A stretch of 38,012 bases of DNA. It comes from an uncultured Clostridium sp. GTDB taxonomy: Bacteria > Bacillota > Clostridia > TANB77 > CAG-508. Below are positions 24,540-33,373 of the stretch, one piece after another. The position numbers were made by a program, and so were the translations under genes. Within the stretch, counting starts at the first letter, position 1, and each line of letters starts with the position of its first letter. The DNA lies in NCBI GenBank assembly GCA_947061115.1, contig CAMSMU010000011.1, positions 1-38,012 on the forward strand. The letters are read 5' to 3'. The notes below the pieces were generated by a model that was given only the letters and a program-made list of their open reading frames with translations, did no database searches and was not told the origin of the DNA.

Positions 24540-24598
24540 TGTATATAAATTCTATATTTGGAAATAATTTCATAAAAGAGATAATGAAAGGAAATTTT

Positions 24599-25858
24599 AT
24601 GAAGAGAGAATTTATAAAGAATATAGAATCAATGCAAATATTAGATTCAAGGGGAAATCCCACAGTTCAAGTTAAAGTAATACTTGAAAATGGAATAGAA
24701 GGAATAGCAATGGTTCCATCTGGAGCTTCTACAGGAAGTTTTGAGGCAGTTGAATTAAGAGATGGGAATATGCAAATATATAATGGACTTAGTGTAAATA
24801 AAGCAGTAGAAAATATAAATAAAAAAATTTCTAAAATACTAATAGGGTCAAATGTATATAATCAAGAAGAATTAGATGACAAAATGATAAAATTAGATGG
24901 AACACCTAACAAATCTAAAATAGGAGCAAATGCTATATTAGGGACATCATTAGCAATATCAAGAGCTGCTGCAAATTCATTAGATATACCACTATATAAA
25001 TATATAGGAGGTATAAATGCAAATACAATACCATTACCTATGATGAATATTTTAAATGGAGGTAGACATGCAAATAATAGCTTAAATATACAAGAGTTTA
25101 TGATTGTTCCAGTTGGAGCAAAAAACTTTAAAGAAACTATGCAAATGAGTGTAGAAGTATATAAAGTTCTAAAAGAAATACTAAAGAAAAAAGATTTAGC
25201 AACATCAGTTGGCGATGAAGGTGGATTTGCTCCTAATTTAAAAAATGATGAAGAAGCTATTGAACTTTTAATTGAAGCAATAAAAAAGGCTGGTTTTAAA
25301 GAAAAAAGAGATTTTCAAATAGCTTTAGATGTAGCAAGTACTGAAATGAGAGAAGCGGCACAAAAAATAGGAAAAGAAGGATACTACTTTTGGAAAACAG
25401 ATGAATATAAAACAAAAAGTGATATGATAGAATATATAGCAAATTTGGCAAGTAAATATCCAATAATGTCAATAGAAGATGGACTGGCAGAAGAAGATTG
25501 GCAAGCATGGAAAGAGCTTACTAAAAAGATAGGAGATAAAGTACAATTAGTTGGAGATGACTTGTTTGTTACTAATATAGAGAGATTAGAAAGAGGCATA
25601 AAAGAAAATATTGCGAATGCAATATTAATTAAACCAAATCAAATAGGAACTTTAACAGAAACATTAAATACAATAAAATTAGCAAAGAAAAATGGATATA
25701 ATACAATTATATCTCATAGATCAGGAGAAACAGAAGATACATTTATATCAGATTTGGCAGTAGGAGTAAATAGTGGTCAAATAAAAACAGGTGCACCAGC
25801 AAGAACAGATAGAGTGTGTAAATATAATAGATTACTTAATATAGAAAGTGAGATTTAA
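24599..25858 (+). CDS. eno: Enolase
   Basis: Converts 2-phosphoglycerate to phosphoenolpyruvate in glycolysis. I start it at ATG 24599 (GAAAGG upstream), giving 419 residues from [20 protein letters not shown]; the 20 upstream in-frame codons lack family similarity. Visible motifs: [18 protein letters not shown], the GDEGGFAPN loop, metal ligands in [18 protein letters not shown] and GDDLFVTN, the catalytic lysine in LIKPNQIGT, and SHRSGETED. It lies 59 bases after ylmH without its own clear promoter. The stop codon is inside the terminator stem. Confidence 0.96.
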   Translation: MKREFIKNIESMQILDSRGNPTVQVKVILENGIEGIAMVPSGASTGSFEAVELRDGNMQIYNGLSVNKAVENINKKISKILIGSNVYNQEELDDKMIKLDGTPNKSKIGANAILGTSLAISRAAANSLDIPLYKYIGGINANTIPLPMMNILNGGRHANNSLNIQEFMIVPVGAKNFKETMQMSVEVYKVLKEILKKKDLATSVGDEGGFAPNLKNDEEAIELLIEAIKKAGFKEKRDFQIALDVASTEMREAAQKIGKEGYYFWKTDEYKTKSDMIEYIANLASKYPIMSIEDGLAEEDWQAWKELTKKIGDKVQLVGDDLFVTNIERLERGIKENIANAILIKPNQIGTLTETLNTIKLAKKNGYNTIISHRSGETEDTFISDLAVGVNSGQIKTGAPARTDRVCKYNRLLNIESEI

Positions 25859-25882
25859 GGAATATTCCTAAATCTCACTTTT
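25845..25882 (+). terminator. Intrinsic terminator of eno
   Basis: AGTGAGATTTAAGG (25847-25860) pairs with CCTAAATCTCACT (25867-25879) with one bulged base, then T residues. The eno stop codon lies in the left arm. Confidence 0.85.
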
Positions 25883-25910
25883 AAAGTTATATTTCTAGAT
25901 TATACATAAA

Positions 25911-26810
25911 TTATTGAGAGTTATTAACTAAACTTTCTATTTCTTTTAAAGTCAAGTTAGTGGCTTTAGAGATATCTGTAGGTTTCATACCAAGAGAAAT
26001 CAAGTTTTTAGCAATTTTTATTTTTTCATCTTGTCTGCCTTGCAATTCCCCCTTTTCTATACCTTTCTTGATTCCTTGCTTTTCTCCATACTCAATTAAA
26101 GAGGCTTTACCCCATTGTTCTTCTAACTCCCATCTTTCAAGTATTTCTGCTCTTTTTCTTACATCTTCATCTTCACTTATATTTTCCAACTTTTTAGTGG
26201 TTTCTTTTATCTCATTATTATCTGACATAATAGATTTAACCTCCTTATTATTAGGATCTAATATGAATAATATCCATTGTGCAAGTATATTATTTTTATT
26301 CTTCTCATATTCATATTTAGCCTTTGTCATCTGTATTATATGCAATTCTTGAATATTTGTCAACACTTTTTCGTCACACATCCATTTCCAAGCACTGTGC
26401 ATTTCATCTATATCTTTTAATTCATCTAGTTCAAAATCTAATAATGCTATAGTAATAGTTTTCCTTATTTTTTTGTAATCATCTCCACGATTTAACTGTT
26501 TAGATAAGTTTTCACACATTGAATATAACAATCTGTCTATAGTATTCTTTTTATCTACTAGTTGAAGTTCAATATGTACTAGCTCATTTTCTGATGTTTC
26601 AGCAAGTAAATCTAATCTTCCGATTTTTTCTTCTGGAAATTCTCTAATATTAGAAAATTCTGTATTAACTTTAATAACTTCTACATTTTTGTCTAATATA
26701 GCAGAAATAAGATAACCAGTTTCTTTTTTATTTTTATCAGAAAAAAGAGATTGAAAAACAACATCGTATTTTGGTTTAAGTAAAATATTTGAATTTTTAA
26801 TAAGAATCAA
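25911..26810 (-). CDS. Rpn-family PD-(D/E)XK nuclease (putative transposase-like)
   Basis: About 300 residues of the Rpn/YhgA-like family, recombination-promoting nucleases of the PD-(D/E)XK fold. Visible: the start NILLKPKYDVVFQSLFSD, the nuclease core GRLDLLAETSENELVHIELQ (D, then E-x-Q), and a C-terminal GIKKGIEKGELQGRQDEKIKIAKNLISLGM repeat-like tail typical of the family (first 20: GIKKGIEKGELQGRQDEKIK). The start is unclear: AAAGGAG directly abuts TTG 26810, while ATT 26801 has the best spacing and would give the family-like N-terminus; TTG 26861 is in frame but has no binding site. Confidence 0.85.
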   Translation of the reverse strand: MILIKNSNILLKPKYDVVFQSLFSDKNKKETGYLISAILDKNVEVIKVNTEFSNIREFPEEKIGRLDLLAETSENELVHIELQLVDKKNTIDRLLYSMCENLSKQLNRGDDYKKIRKTITIALLDFELDELKDIDEMHSAWKWMCDEKVLTNIQELHIIQMTKAKYEYEKNKNNILAQWILFILDPNNKEVKSIMSDNNEIKETTKKLENISEDEDVRKRAEILERWELEEQWGKASLIEYGEKQGIKKGIEKGELQGRQDEKIKIAKNLISLGMKPTDISKATNLTLKEIESLVNNSQ

Positions 26811-26861
26811 CTCCTTTGAAATAAAGTACTTAGCACTAAAATACAATAATATAAACACCAA

Positions 26862-27207
26862 AAGAAATTAATTAAAAAACTATATTCTAATTCCAAAAAA
26901 ACATATAAAATCCAATTAACGAACAATATAATCTAATTATAAAGAAGGTAAATAACACAAAAATTGATTATTTTAAAATAATATTATAAAATTAATTTTT
27001 ATAAGCGATACTGAGAATATAAGATAAAAAAATTATAGAATTGTATTTTAGTGAACTAAGATAATGATAGTATATAACAAAATATGGAAAAAGTAAAGAA
27101 AAATCGTTCGTCAAAAACTTACACATTGCGACAATAACAAAATTGTATATAGAAAAAATATATTATATATGATAAAATAAATAAAAATAATAAAGAGGAA
27201 AAAACAA
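26862..27207. other. Gene-free AT-rich stretch upstream of leader 2
   Basis: About 350 bases without a credible ORF or clear hairpin. A possible promoter lies near its end: TTGTAT around 27142 with TATATG/GATAAAAT around 27165-27178. Sequence similarity to the 13961 leader begins only at AATAATAAAG, about 20 bases before the leader ATG. Confidence 0.4.
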
Positions 27208-27261
27208 ATGAAAAACGCTGAAGTGCTTGATACTGTATATATATATATATATATATCGTAA
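27208..27261 (+). CDS. Putative leader peptide upstream of the glycine-rich pilin-like gene
   Basis: A 17-codon ORF (MKNAEVLDTVYIYIYIS) with AAAGAGG upstream of the ATG. It is the counterpart of 13961-14023, with Asn3 added and T/V changed at position 6, and with one TA unit less, which shifts the frame and brings the stop forward. The matching start codon, ribosome binding site and codon-sized indel support translation, but expression is unproven. Confidence 0.45.
   Translation: MKNAEVLDTVYIYIYIS
27236..27256 (+). repeat. TA dinucleotide microsatellite, 10 units
   Basis: Ten uninterrupted TA units plus T between GATACTG and CG, one unit shorter than the copy at 13986-14008. Confidence 0.9.
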
Positions 27262-27292
27262 GGTCTAGTAAGATAAAATTATGTAAACATAG

Positions 27293-27335
27293 AAAACTAT
27301 GTCTTTTTAGAAGAATCTAAAAGGCATAGTTTTTT
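27293..27335 (+). terminator. Terminator-like hairpin between leader 2 and the pilin-like gene
   Basis: AAAACTATGTCTTTTTAGA pairs with TCTAAAAGGCATAGTTTTTT around a four-base loop. Relative to the 14049 hairpin both arms change together in the middle of the stem, so pairing is maintained. It lies 37 bases before the 27373 ATG. Confidence 0.75.
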
Positions 27336-27372
27336 GTGTATAAAAATAATTAATTGTAAAGAAGGGGGAAAA

Positions 27373-29120
27373 ATGAAACAATTAGAAAAAATAAAAGGTA
27401 TAACATTAATAGCATTGGTAGTAACAATAATAGTATTGCTAATATTAGCAGGAATAGCAATAAATTTAACCATAGGAAATAATGGATTATTTGAAAGAGC
27501 CAAAACATCAGTAAAAAAATATAATGAAGCAGAAATAAAAGAAGAACTAGAAACTGCAATAGCTAGTGCATTTTTAGATACACAAGGAAAAGGACTAACA
27601 TTAGATGATATAAAAAATATTGTAGAGGATATGGGAGGGATAATATTTGACGAAGATGATGAAAAAATTGGAGGAGAATACAAAGACCATAATATTACAG
27701 TAGATAAAGATGGAAATGTAACAGTTGGAGAAGAACAGTTAACAGGAGCGAAACCAACAGTAGAAATAAAAATACTAACACAAGGAACAGGATTAGAATT
27801 AGTAGAACTACAAGTAATAGCAAAAACAGAAGAAGGAGAAATTGAGTCAATAGAACCAATAAATGGAGCAGTATTAAAAACAGAAAATAGTGCTTCAGAT
27901 AAAATATATGAAGTAACAAGTAATGGAGTATATAAATTTAAAATAACAGGAACAAATGGAAGAAAAATAATAGCAAATAAACTAGTAGATACAATGCTAA
28001 TGGAAATGGAAGCAGAGTCAATACTAGAAGGAATATCTAGAGTAGAAACAAATGGACTAGTAAAGATGAAAGTAAAAGGAAAAACAGCTAGTGATGCAGC
28101 AGAAGAAGAGATAACATATAGATTAGATGTTATACGAAAAGAAGGAAATGTAGAACTAAAAGCAGACGAAGATGATGAAGTAGTAGAAGATTTAAAACTA
28201 GAAGGAATAACAATAGACAAAACAAATAAAATATATTCATTTGGAAAATCGCAAGATATAGGAACAGCAAGTACATATGCTCCAAACACAGTAGTATTAA
28301 AAGTAGAAGGAGACCTAACAATAGATGAAGGAGTAACATTAACAGCATTAGGAAGCGCATATGGAGGACCAAAAGGATTAGTTATATATTGTACAGGAAC
28401 ATTAACAAATAATGGAACAATAACAATGACAGCAAGAGGAGCAAAAGCAGTAGGAGAAAATGTATATCTATTAAAGAACAAAAACACAGAAGAAACATTT
28501 GAATATATACCAGCTTATGGAGGAGCTGGCGCTGGCGCTGTAGGAGGCAAGAAACTTAATGGAAAAACTGGTGGAAGTGCACCTTATCGCGGTACTGGAG
28601 GAGGTGGCTCTGGAGGAGTAGGAAACAATGGTGGGTCTTCAGGTGCTGGTGCTTCAGGAACTTCATACAGTGGTGGAACTGGAGGAGGTGGTGCTGGCTA
28701 CGGAGGATCAGCTGGTGGAAAGGCTGGTAGTGCAAATGGTGGCTCTGGTGGTTGGGGTGCATGGAACTGTAATGGTGGTACAGGCAATCCACGGAGGTAC
28801 CAATGGTGGCGGTGGATATAATGGAACAAATGGCACAGGTGGTATGATGACTTTATATGCTAAATCATTTATAATTCGGAGAAAAGAGTTCAATCCAGGC
28901 CAACGGAGTTAGTGGAAGAAATGGCTCTCAAGGTGGTGGCGGTTCATCTGGTGGTGGATCTATAAATATATTTTATTTAGACAGTATCACAAACCTAAAT
29001 TTGACAAAAATAATTGCTAATGGGGGATCTGGTTCAAGCTATACAAGAGGAGGAAATGGTGGTGCAGGTTCTAGAACAATAGGCAAAATAGAAAATGGAA
29101 TATTTACAAAAGATGAATAG
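27373..29120 (+). CDS. Type IV pilin-like protein with glycine-rich C-terminus, two apparent +1 frameshifts
   Basis: ATG 27373 follows GAAGGGGGA; 39 earlier in-frame bases lack a binding site. A class III signal (KIKG then ITLIALVVTIIVLLILAGIA) is followed by a helical stalk, an extracellular region rich in E, T and V (about 100-300) and a long glycine-rich domain (GGGGSGG, SGGTGGGGAGYGG and similar, from about residue 385). The frame breaks at 28792 and again at 28877; ignoring one C at each restores a 581-residue protein ending ENGIFTKDE. Both extra bases make an in-frame CGG before GGA. Without correction the product ends at 28821. Confidence 0.78.
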
Positions 29121-29159
29121 ATATATAATAAAAAATAACTCCAAAATTCACTAAATCAC

Positions 29160-29188
29160 TTGACAAATTTGCAAAAATAGTGTAAAGT
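29160..29188 (+). promoter_or_regulatory. Promoter of the ylxM-ffh operon
   Basis: TTGACA (29160-29165), 17-base spacer, TAAAGT (29183-29188). The -10 box lies within the terminator stem of the preceding gene. Confidence 0.5.
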
Positions 29189-29212
29189 ATATATGCTTTA
29201 CACTATTTTTAA
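29173..29212 (+). terminator. Strong intrinsic terminator before ylxM
   Basis: AAAAATAGTGTAAAG (29173-29187) and CTTTACACTATTTTT (29196-29210) are perfect 15-base arms ending in T residues. Confidence 0.85.
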
Positions 29213-29248
29213 ATAAAAGCAATAATCCTTTGAGATAAAGAGGTAAGT

Positions 29249-29596
29249 ATGGATAAACATGTAGAAGTAAGCGTATTACTTCAAATATATGGTAAGTTAT
29301 TAACAGAAAAACAATACAAGGTTATAAACGATTATTATAATAATGACTTATCATTATCAGAAATAGCAGAAAATCTTAAAATCTCAAGACAAGGTGTAAG
29401 AGACATTATATTGAAAGGAGAAGACAAACTTTTTGAATACGAAGAAAAGTTAGCAATTATGAAAAAAGGACAATTACAAGAAAAGCAAATACAAATAATA
29501 TTAACACAACTAGATGAAATTAAAGAAGGTTCATCAGATAAAAAAGTTGAAAAAATATTAAATGAAATACAAAAAGAACTTAAAGTTTTAGCGTAA
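29249..29596 (+). CDS. ylxM: YlxM/p13-type HTH protein of the SRP operon
   Basis: YlxM proteins are small helix-turn-helix proteins encoded before ffh in Bacillota and linked to the signal recognition particle. The 115-residue product has the typical sequence LLTEKQYKVINDYYNNDLSL followed by SEIAENLKISRQGVRDII (sigma-factor region-4-like HTH, about residues 18-60). AAAGAGGTAAG precedes the ATG. It is 17 bases upstream of ffh, which confirms the assignment. Confidence 0.92.
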   Translation: MDKHVEVSVLLQIYGKLLTEKQYKVINDYYNNDLSLSEIAENLKISRQGVRDIILKGEDKLFEYEEKLAIMKKGQLQEKQIQIILTQLDEIKEGSSDKKVEKILNEIQKELKVLA

Positions 29597-29613
29597 AAGA
29601 GGAGGAAAGGCCA

Positions 29614-30999
29614 ATGGCTTTTGAAGGATTATCTGAAAAACTTCAAGCTTTTACTAGGAAATTAAAAGGAAAAGCTAGAATAACAGAATCAGAATTAAAT
29701 GAAATGTTAAGGGAAGTAAAGCTTGCTCTATTAGAAGCAGACGTAAACTATAAAGTAGTAAAAGACTTTATAAATTCAATTCATGATAAAGCATTAGGTC
29801 AAGATGTACTCAAATCTTTAACGCCAGGACAACAAGTAGTAAAAATAGTAAAAGATGAATTAATTGAATTATTAGGTGGAACAGACAGTAAAATAGCATT
29901 TACACCAAATCCACCAACTGTAATTATGTTAGTAGGACTTCAAGGTTCTGGTAAAACTACAACAGCAGGTAAAATAGCAAATTTAATCAGAAAACAAGGT
30001 AAAAGACCATTACTTGTAGCATGTGATGTATATAGACCAGCAGCTATTAAACAACTTCAAGTTGTAGGAGCACAGCTTAATATACCAGTATATGCAAACG
30101 AAAATGAAAAAAATGTTGTTAAAATTGCAAAACAGGCTAAGGAAATAGCAATTACTAAATTAAATGATGTAGTTATACTAGATACAGCTGGTAGATTACA
30201 AATAGATGAAGAATTAATGCAAGAACTTAAGGATATTAAATCAAATGTAAAACCACATGAAATATTACTTATAGTAGATTCTATGATAGGTCAAGAAGCA
30301 GTTAATATTGCAAGCAAATTTAATGAAGACTTAGGAATAGATGGCGTAGTACTAACCAAATTAGATGGCGATACACGTGGTGGTGCAGCAATATCTATAA
30401 AAAAAGTTACAGGAAAACCAATAAAGTTTGCAGGTATGGGTGAAAAACTTAATGAAATAGAAGAATTTCATCCAGATAGAATGGCATCAAGAATATTAGG
30501 CATGGGAGATGTTCTTTCAATAATAGAACAGGCAGAAGCTACATTTGACGCAGAAGAAGCAGAAAAATTAGAAAAAAAGCTTAGAAAGAATAAAGATTTA
30601 GATTTAAATGATTACTTAGTACAACTAAAACAAGTAAGGAAAATGGGATCTTTTTCATCAATATTAAAAATGATACCAGGAATGAACAAATACAGTGCTA
30701 GTATTGATGACAAAGAATTTACTAGAATAGAAGCAATTATAAGTTCTATGACAAATGAGGAAAGAGAAAATCCTAAACTTTTAAATGCGTCAAGGAGAAT
30801 TAGAATTGCAAATGGAAGCGGAACACAAGTGCAAGATATTAATAAATTTATGAAATCATTTGAAGTAACACAAAACATGATGAAAAAAATGAAAAATGGT
30901 AACTTAGATCCTAGAATGAAAAAAATGATGAAAAGTATGAATATAGATAAAATGTCAGAAGAAGATCTAAAAGCATTAGAAGATAAATTAGGTAAATAA
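29614..30999 (+). CDS. ffh: Signal recognition particle protein Ffh
   Basis: The GTPase of the signal recognition particle, which with SRP RNA targets membrane proteins to SecY. The 461-residue protein has the N domain (about 1-90), the G domain with GLQGSGKTTTAGK at about residues 109-121, DTAGR near 191, TKLDGD near 248 and the closing GMGDV, and the methionine-rich M domain (MKKMKNGNLDPRMKKMMKSM near the end). AGAGGAGG precedes the ATG. Gene order ylxM-ffh-rpsP is standard. Confidence 0.97.
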   Translation: MAFEGLSEKLQAFTRKLKGKARITESELNEMLREVKLALLEADVNYKVVKDFINSIHDKALGQDVLKSLTPGQQVVKIVKDELIELLGGTDSKIAFTPNPPTVIMLVGLQGSGKTTTAGKIANLIRKQGKRPLLVACDVYRPAAIKQLQVVGAQLNIPVYANENEKNVVKIAKQAKEIAITKLNDVVILDTAGRLQIDEELMQELKDIKSNVKPHEILLIVDSMIGQEAVNIASKFNEDLGIDGVVLTKLDGDTRGGAAISIKKVTGKPIKFAGMGEKLNEIEEFHPDRMASRILGMGDVLSIIEQAEATFDAEEAEKLEKKLRKNKDLDLNDYLVQLKQVRKMGSFSSILKMIPGMNKYSASIDDKEFTRIEAIISSMTNEERENPKLLNASRRIRIANGSGTQVQDINKFMKSFEVTQNMMKKMKNGNLDPRMKKMMKSMNIDKMSEEDLKALEDKLGK

Positions 31000-31054
31000 T
31001 TTAGATATTAGATTTTAAATTTAATAAATATAATATTTTTTAGGAGGTGAAATT

Positions 31055-31288
31055 ATGGTAAAAATAAGATTACAAAGAGTAGGAGCTAAAAAAGCACCTT
31101 TTTATCACATTGTAGTTGCAGATTCAAGAACATCAAGAGATGGAAAAATAATTGAAAAAATAGGAACATATGATCCTATGACAAATCCATCAACAATAGT
31201 CTTAGACAAAGAAAAAACAGAACAATGGATAAAAAATGGTGCAAAGCCAACAGATACAGTAAAAGCTTTAATATCTAAAGCAAAATAA
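31055..31288 (+). CDS. rpsP: 30S ribosomal protein S16
   Basis: S16 is needed for 30S assembly. The 77-residue protein has [20 protein letters not shown], the DSRTSRDGK motif and IGTYDP, a full-length match. TTAGGAGGTG precedes the ATG. It is followed 11 bases later by the KH-domain gene, in the conserved ffh-rpsP-KH-rimM-trmD-rplS order. Confidence 0.97.
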   Translation: MVKIRLQRVGAKKAPFYHIVVADSRTSRDGKIIEKIGTYDPMTNPSTIVLDKEKTEQWIKNGAKPTDTVKALISKAK

Positions 31289-31299
31289 GGAGAAACCGA

Positions 31300-31527
31300 A
31301 TGGAAGAAGTATTAAGAATAATGATAGAAAACTTAGTAGATGAAAAAAAATCAGTTTTTATCAAAACAAGAGAAGAAGATGGAAAAGAGATATATACAAT
31401 AAGAGTAGCAGAAGAGGAAATGGGAAAAATAATAGGTAGACAAGGAAAAATAGCAAAAGCTATAAAAGTTATAGCAAAAGCATTAGCAGCAAAAGAGGGC
31501 AAAAGAATAGAAATAGAATTTCCATAA
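31300..31527 (+). CDS. khpA: KH-domain RNA-binding protein (YlqC/KhpA)
   Basis: KhpA is a small single-KH protein that, with KhpB, binds RNA and affects cell division and size in Bacillota. The 75 residues contain the type II KH core VAEEEMGKIIGRQGKIAKAI with the GxxG loop (GRQG), then KVIAKALAAKEGKRIEIE. AAGGAG lies before the ATG. It is translationally close to rpsP and rimM. Confidence 0.94.
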   Translation: MEEVLRIMIENLVDEKKSVFIKTREEDGKEIYTIRVAEEEMGKIIGRQGKIAKAIKVIAKALAAKEGKRIEIEFP

Positions 31528-31539
31528 ATCGGAGGAAAA

Positions 31540-32031
31540 ATGCACAGTAGGTTTGAAATTGGAAAAATTGTAAATACATTTGGAATTAAAGGCGAAGTGA
31601 AAATATTGCCTTATACGGAAAACTTAGAACAATTTAAGAAGATTAAAAAAATATATATATCAAATAAAGAAGTTAAAGTACAAAGTGTAAAATACCACAA
31701 AAATACTGTAATACTTAAGCTAGAAGGAGTAGATGATATGACATCTGCAGAAAACTTGAGAGGAAGTATCATAGAAATTGAAAGAAGTAAAGAAAAATTA
31801 CCAAAAGATACATACTATATTGCAGATTTAGTAGGGTTAGAAGTATACACAGATGAAGGCAATTTATTAGGTAAATTAGAAGATATATATAATACTGGTG
31901 CAAATGATATTTATACTGTAAAAACTGAAGATGGAAAACAAATATTATTACCCTCAATTAGTGAAGTAATAAAAGAAATTGATATAGAAAACAAAAAAAT
32001 AATAGTTCACATACTGAAAGGACTAATATAA
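31540..32031 (+). CDS. rimM: Ribosome maturation factor RimM
   Basis: RimM assists maturation of the 30S head, acting around S19 and helix 31/33b of 16S rRNA. The 163-residue protein has the N-terminal IGKIVNTFGIKGEVKILPYT domain and the C-terminal PRC-barrel (YYIADLVGLEVYTDEGNLLG, then GANDIYTVKTEDGKQILLPS). TCGGAGG precedes the ATG. Its stop shares one base with the trmD start (ATAATG), so translation is coupled. Confidence 0.96.
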   Translation: MHSRFEIGKIVNTFGIKGEVKILPYTENLEQFKKIKKIYISNKEVKVQSVKYHKNTVILKLEGVDDMTSAENLRGSIIEIERSKEKLPKDTYYIADLVGLEVYTDEGNLLGKLEDIYNTGANDIYTVKTEDGKQILLPSISEVIKEIDIENKKIIVHILKGLI

Positions 32032-32741
32032 TGAAATTTACAATTATGACTCTTTTTCCAGAGATGTTTGAACCAATAAAACATAGCATCATAGAAAGAG
32101 CTAGTCAAAACAAATTAATAGATATAAATTTTGTAAATATTAGAGATTTTTCAAAAGACAAGCATAAACATGTAGACGATACTCCATATGGTGGAGGTGC
32201 TGGTATGGTTATAAAGCCAGATGTAGTATATGATGCATATAAATCTATTGATAGTAAAAATGCAAAAGTAATACATCTATCACCAAAAGGAAAAGTTCTT
32301 AATCAAGAAAAGGTAAAAGAACTTTCAAGAGAGGAACATCTAATTTTGTTATGTGGACATTATGAAGGAATAGACCAAAGAGTATTAGATGAAATTGTAT
32401 CAGAAGAAATTTCAATAGGAGATTATGTGCTAACAGGAGGCGAGTTACCAGCAATGGTACTTGTTGACAGTGTTAGTAGATATGTAGAAGGAGTTTTAAG
32501 TAAAGACTCAATACTAGAAGAATCTTTTAGTAATAATCTGTTAGAATATCCTCAGTATACAAGACCAGAAATATTCAAAGGAAAGAAAGTTCCAGAAGTA
32601 TTAATTTCAGGAAATCATCAAAAAATTAATGAATGGAGAAAAGAACAATCATTAATTACAACATATTTAAAAAGACCAGATATATTAAAAAAGGATCAGA
32701 AAAGTCTGGCACAAAATTTATTAAATAAAGAGAGGAGTTAA
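32031..32741 (+). CDS. trmD: tRNA (guanine37-N1)-methyltransferase
   Basis: TrmD methylates G37 next to the anticodon to prevent +1 frameshifting, notably on proline codons. The 236-residue SPOUT enzyme has MKFTIMTLFPEMFEP, the DDTPYGGGAGMVIKPD segment and the trefoil-knot motifs LLCGHYEGIDQRV and IGDYVLTGGELPAM. Its ATG overlaps the rimM stop. It is intact, which is relevant because two of the four apparent +1 shifts in this window follow a CCA proline codon. Confidence 0.97.
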   Translation: MKFTIMTLFPEMFEPIKHSIIERASQNKLIDINFVNIRDFSKDKHKHVDDTPYGGGAGMVIKPDVVYDAYKSIDSKNAKVIHLSPKGKVLNQEKVKELSREEHLILLCGHYEGIDQRVLDEIVSEEISIGDYVLTGGELPAMVLVDSVSRYVEGVLSKDSILEESFSNNLLEYPQYTRPEIFKGKKVPEVLISGNHQKINEWRKEQSLITTYLKRPDILKKDQKSLAQNLLNKERS

Positions 32742-32744
32742 ATC

Positions 32745-33314
32745 ATGGATATTATAAAATCAATAGAACATGAACAATTAAAAAGCAAAGTTCCAGATAT
32801 TCGTGTTGGTAATACTGTAAGAGTACACCAAAGAATAAAAGAAGGAAATAGACAAAGAATTCAAGTATTTGAAGGAATTGTAATTAAAAAACAAAATGGT
32901 GGATTAAATGAAACATTCACAGTAAGAAGAGTAGCTTATGGAGTAGGAGTAGAAAAAACATTTTTATTAAATTCTCCATTAGTAGAAAAAGTTGAAACAG
33001 TCAGAGTAGGTAAAGCTAGAAGAGCTAAACTATACTATTTAAGAGATAGAATAGGAAAAGCTGCTAAGACAAAAGAAGATATAGGAGCAAGAATAGAAAA
33101 TAAAGAAATAATTGTTAAAGAAGAAATGCCAGCAGAAAATGAAGTAAAAGAAGAAGTTAATGAAGTAGTAGAAAATGCTACTGTATCTACAAATGATACT
33201 GTAAAAGAAGAAGTAGTAGAAGAAAATGTAAATTCTGAAACAGAGAAAGTAGAAGAACCAGCACCTTCTGAAGAAAAAGCAGAAGAAAAGCCAGTTGAAG
33301 AAGAAAATAAATAA
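32745..33314 (+). CDS. rplS: 50S ribosomal protein L19 with acidic C-terminal extension
   Basis: L19 lies at the 30S-50S interface. Residues 1-115 match the family ([53 protein letters not shown]). Unusually the protein continues to 189 residues with about 70 residues made mainly of E, V, N and K ([20 protein letters not shown] and so on), probably disordered. Normal L19 is about 115 residues. AGAGGAG precedes the ATG three bases after trmD. The extension is in frame and not a fusion to a known domain. Confidence 0.95.
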   Translation: MDIIKSIEHEQLKSKVPDIRVGNTVRVHQRIKEGNRQRIQVFEGIVIKKQNGGLNETFTVRRVAYGVGVEKTFLLNSPLVEKVETVRVGKARRAKLYYLRDRIGKAAKTKEDIGARIENKEIIVKEEMPAENEVKEEVNEVVENATVSTNDTVKEEVVEENVNSETEKVEEPAPSEEKAEEKPVEEENK

Positions 33315-33335
33315 TATCATTTATAAGTAGATAAC

Positions 33336-33358
33336 CTTATTTTGCTATGCAAAATAAG
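33336..33358 (+). terminator. Perfect ten-base hairpin between rplS and tig
   Basis: CTTATTTTGC (33336-33345) and GCAAAATAAG (33349-33358) with a three-base loop, directly before the tig binding site. No T tract follows, so it may affect tig translation or mRNA processing more than termination. Confidence 0.45.
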
Positions 33359-33373
33359 AAAGGAAGGAATAAT

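Noticed and set aside
25911..26810. The Rpn-type gene as part of a complete insertion sequence
   Set aside because: No flanking inverted repeats or target duplications are visible, so only the nuclease gene itself is claimed.
27297..28487. 396-codon minus-strand ORF opposite the pilin-like gene
   Set aside because: Low-complexity S/F/I-rich translation typical of an antisense shadow; the plus-strand gene has signal, binding site and leader.
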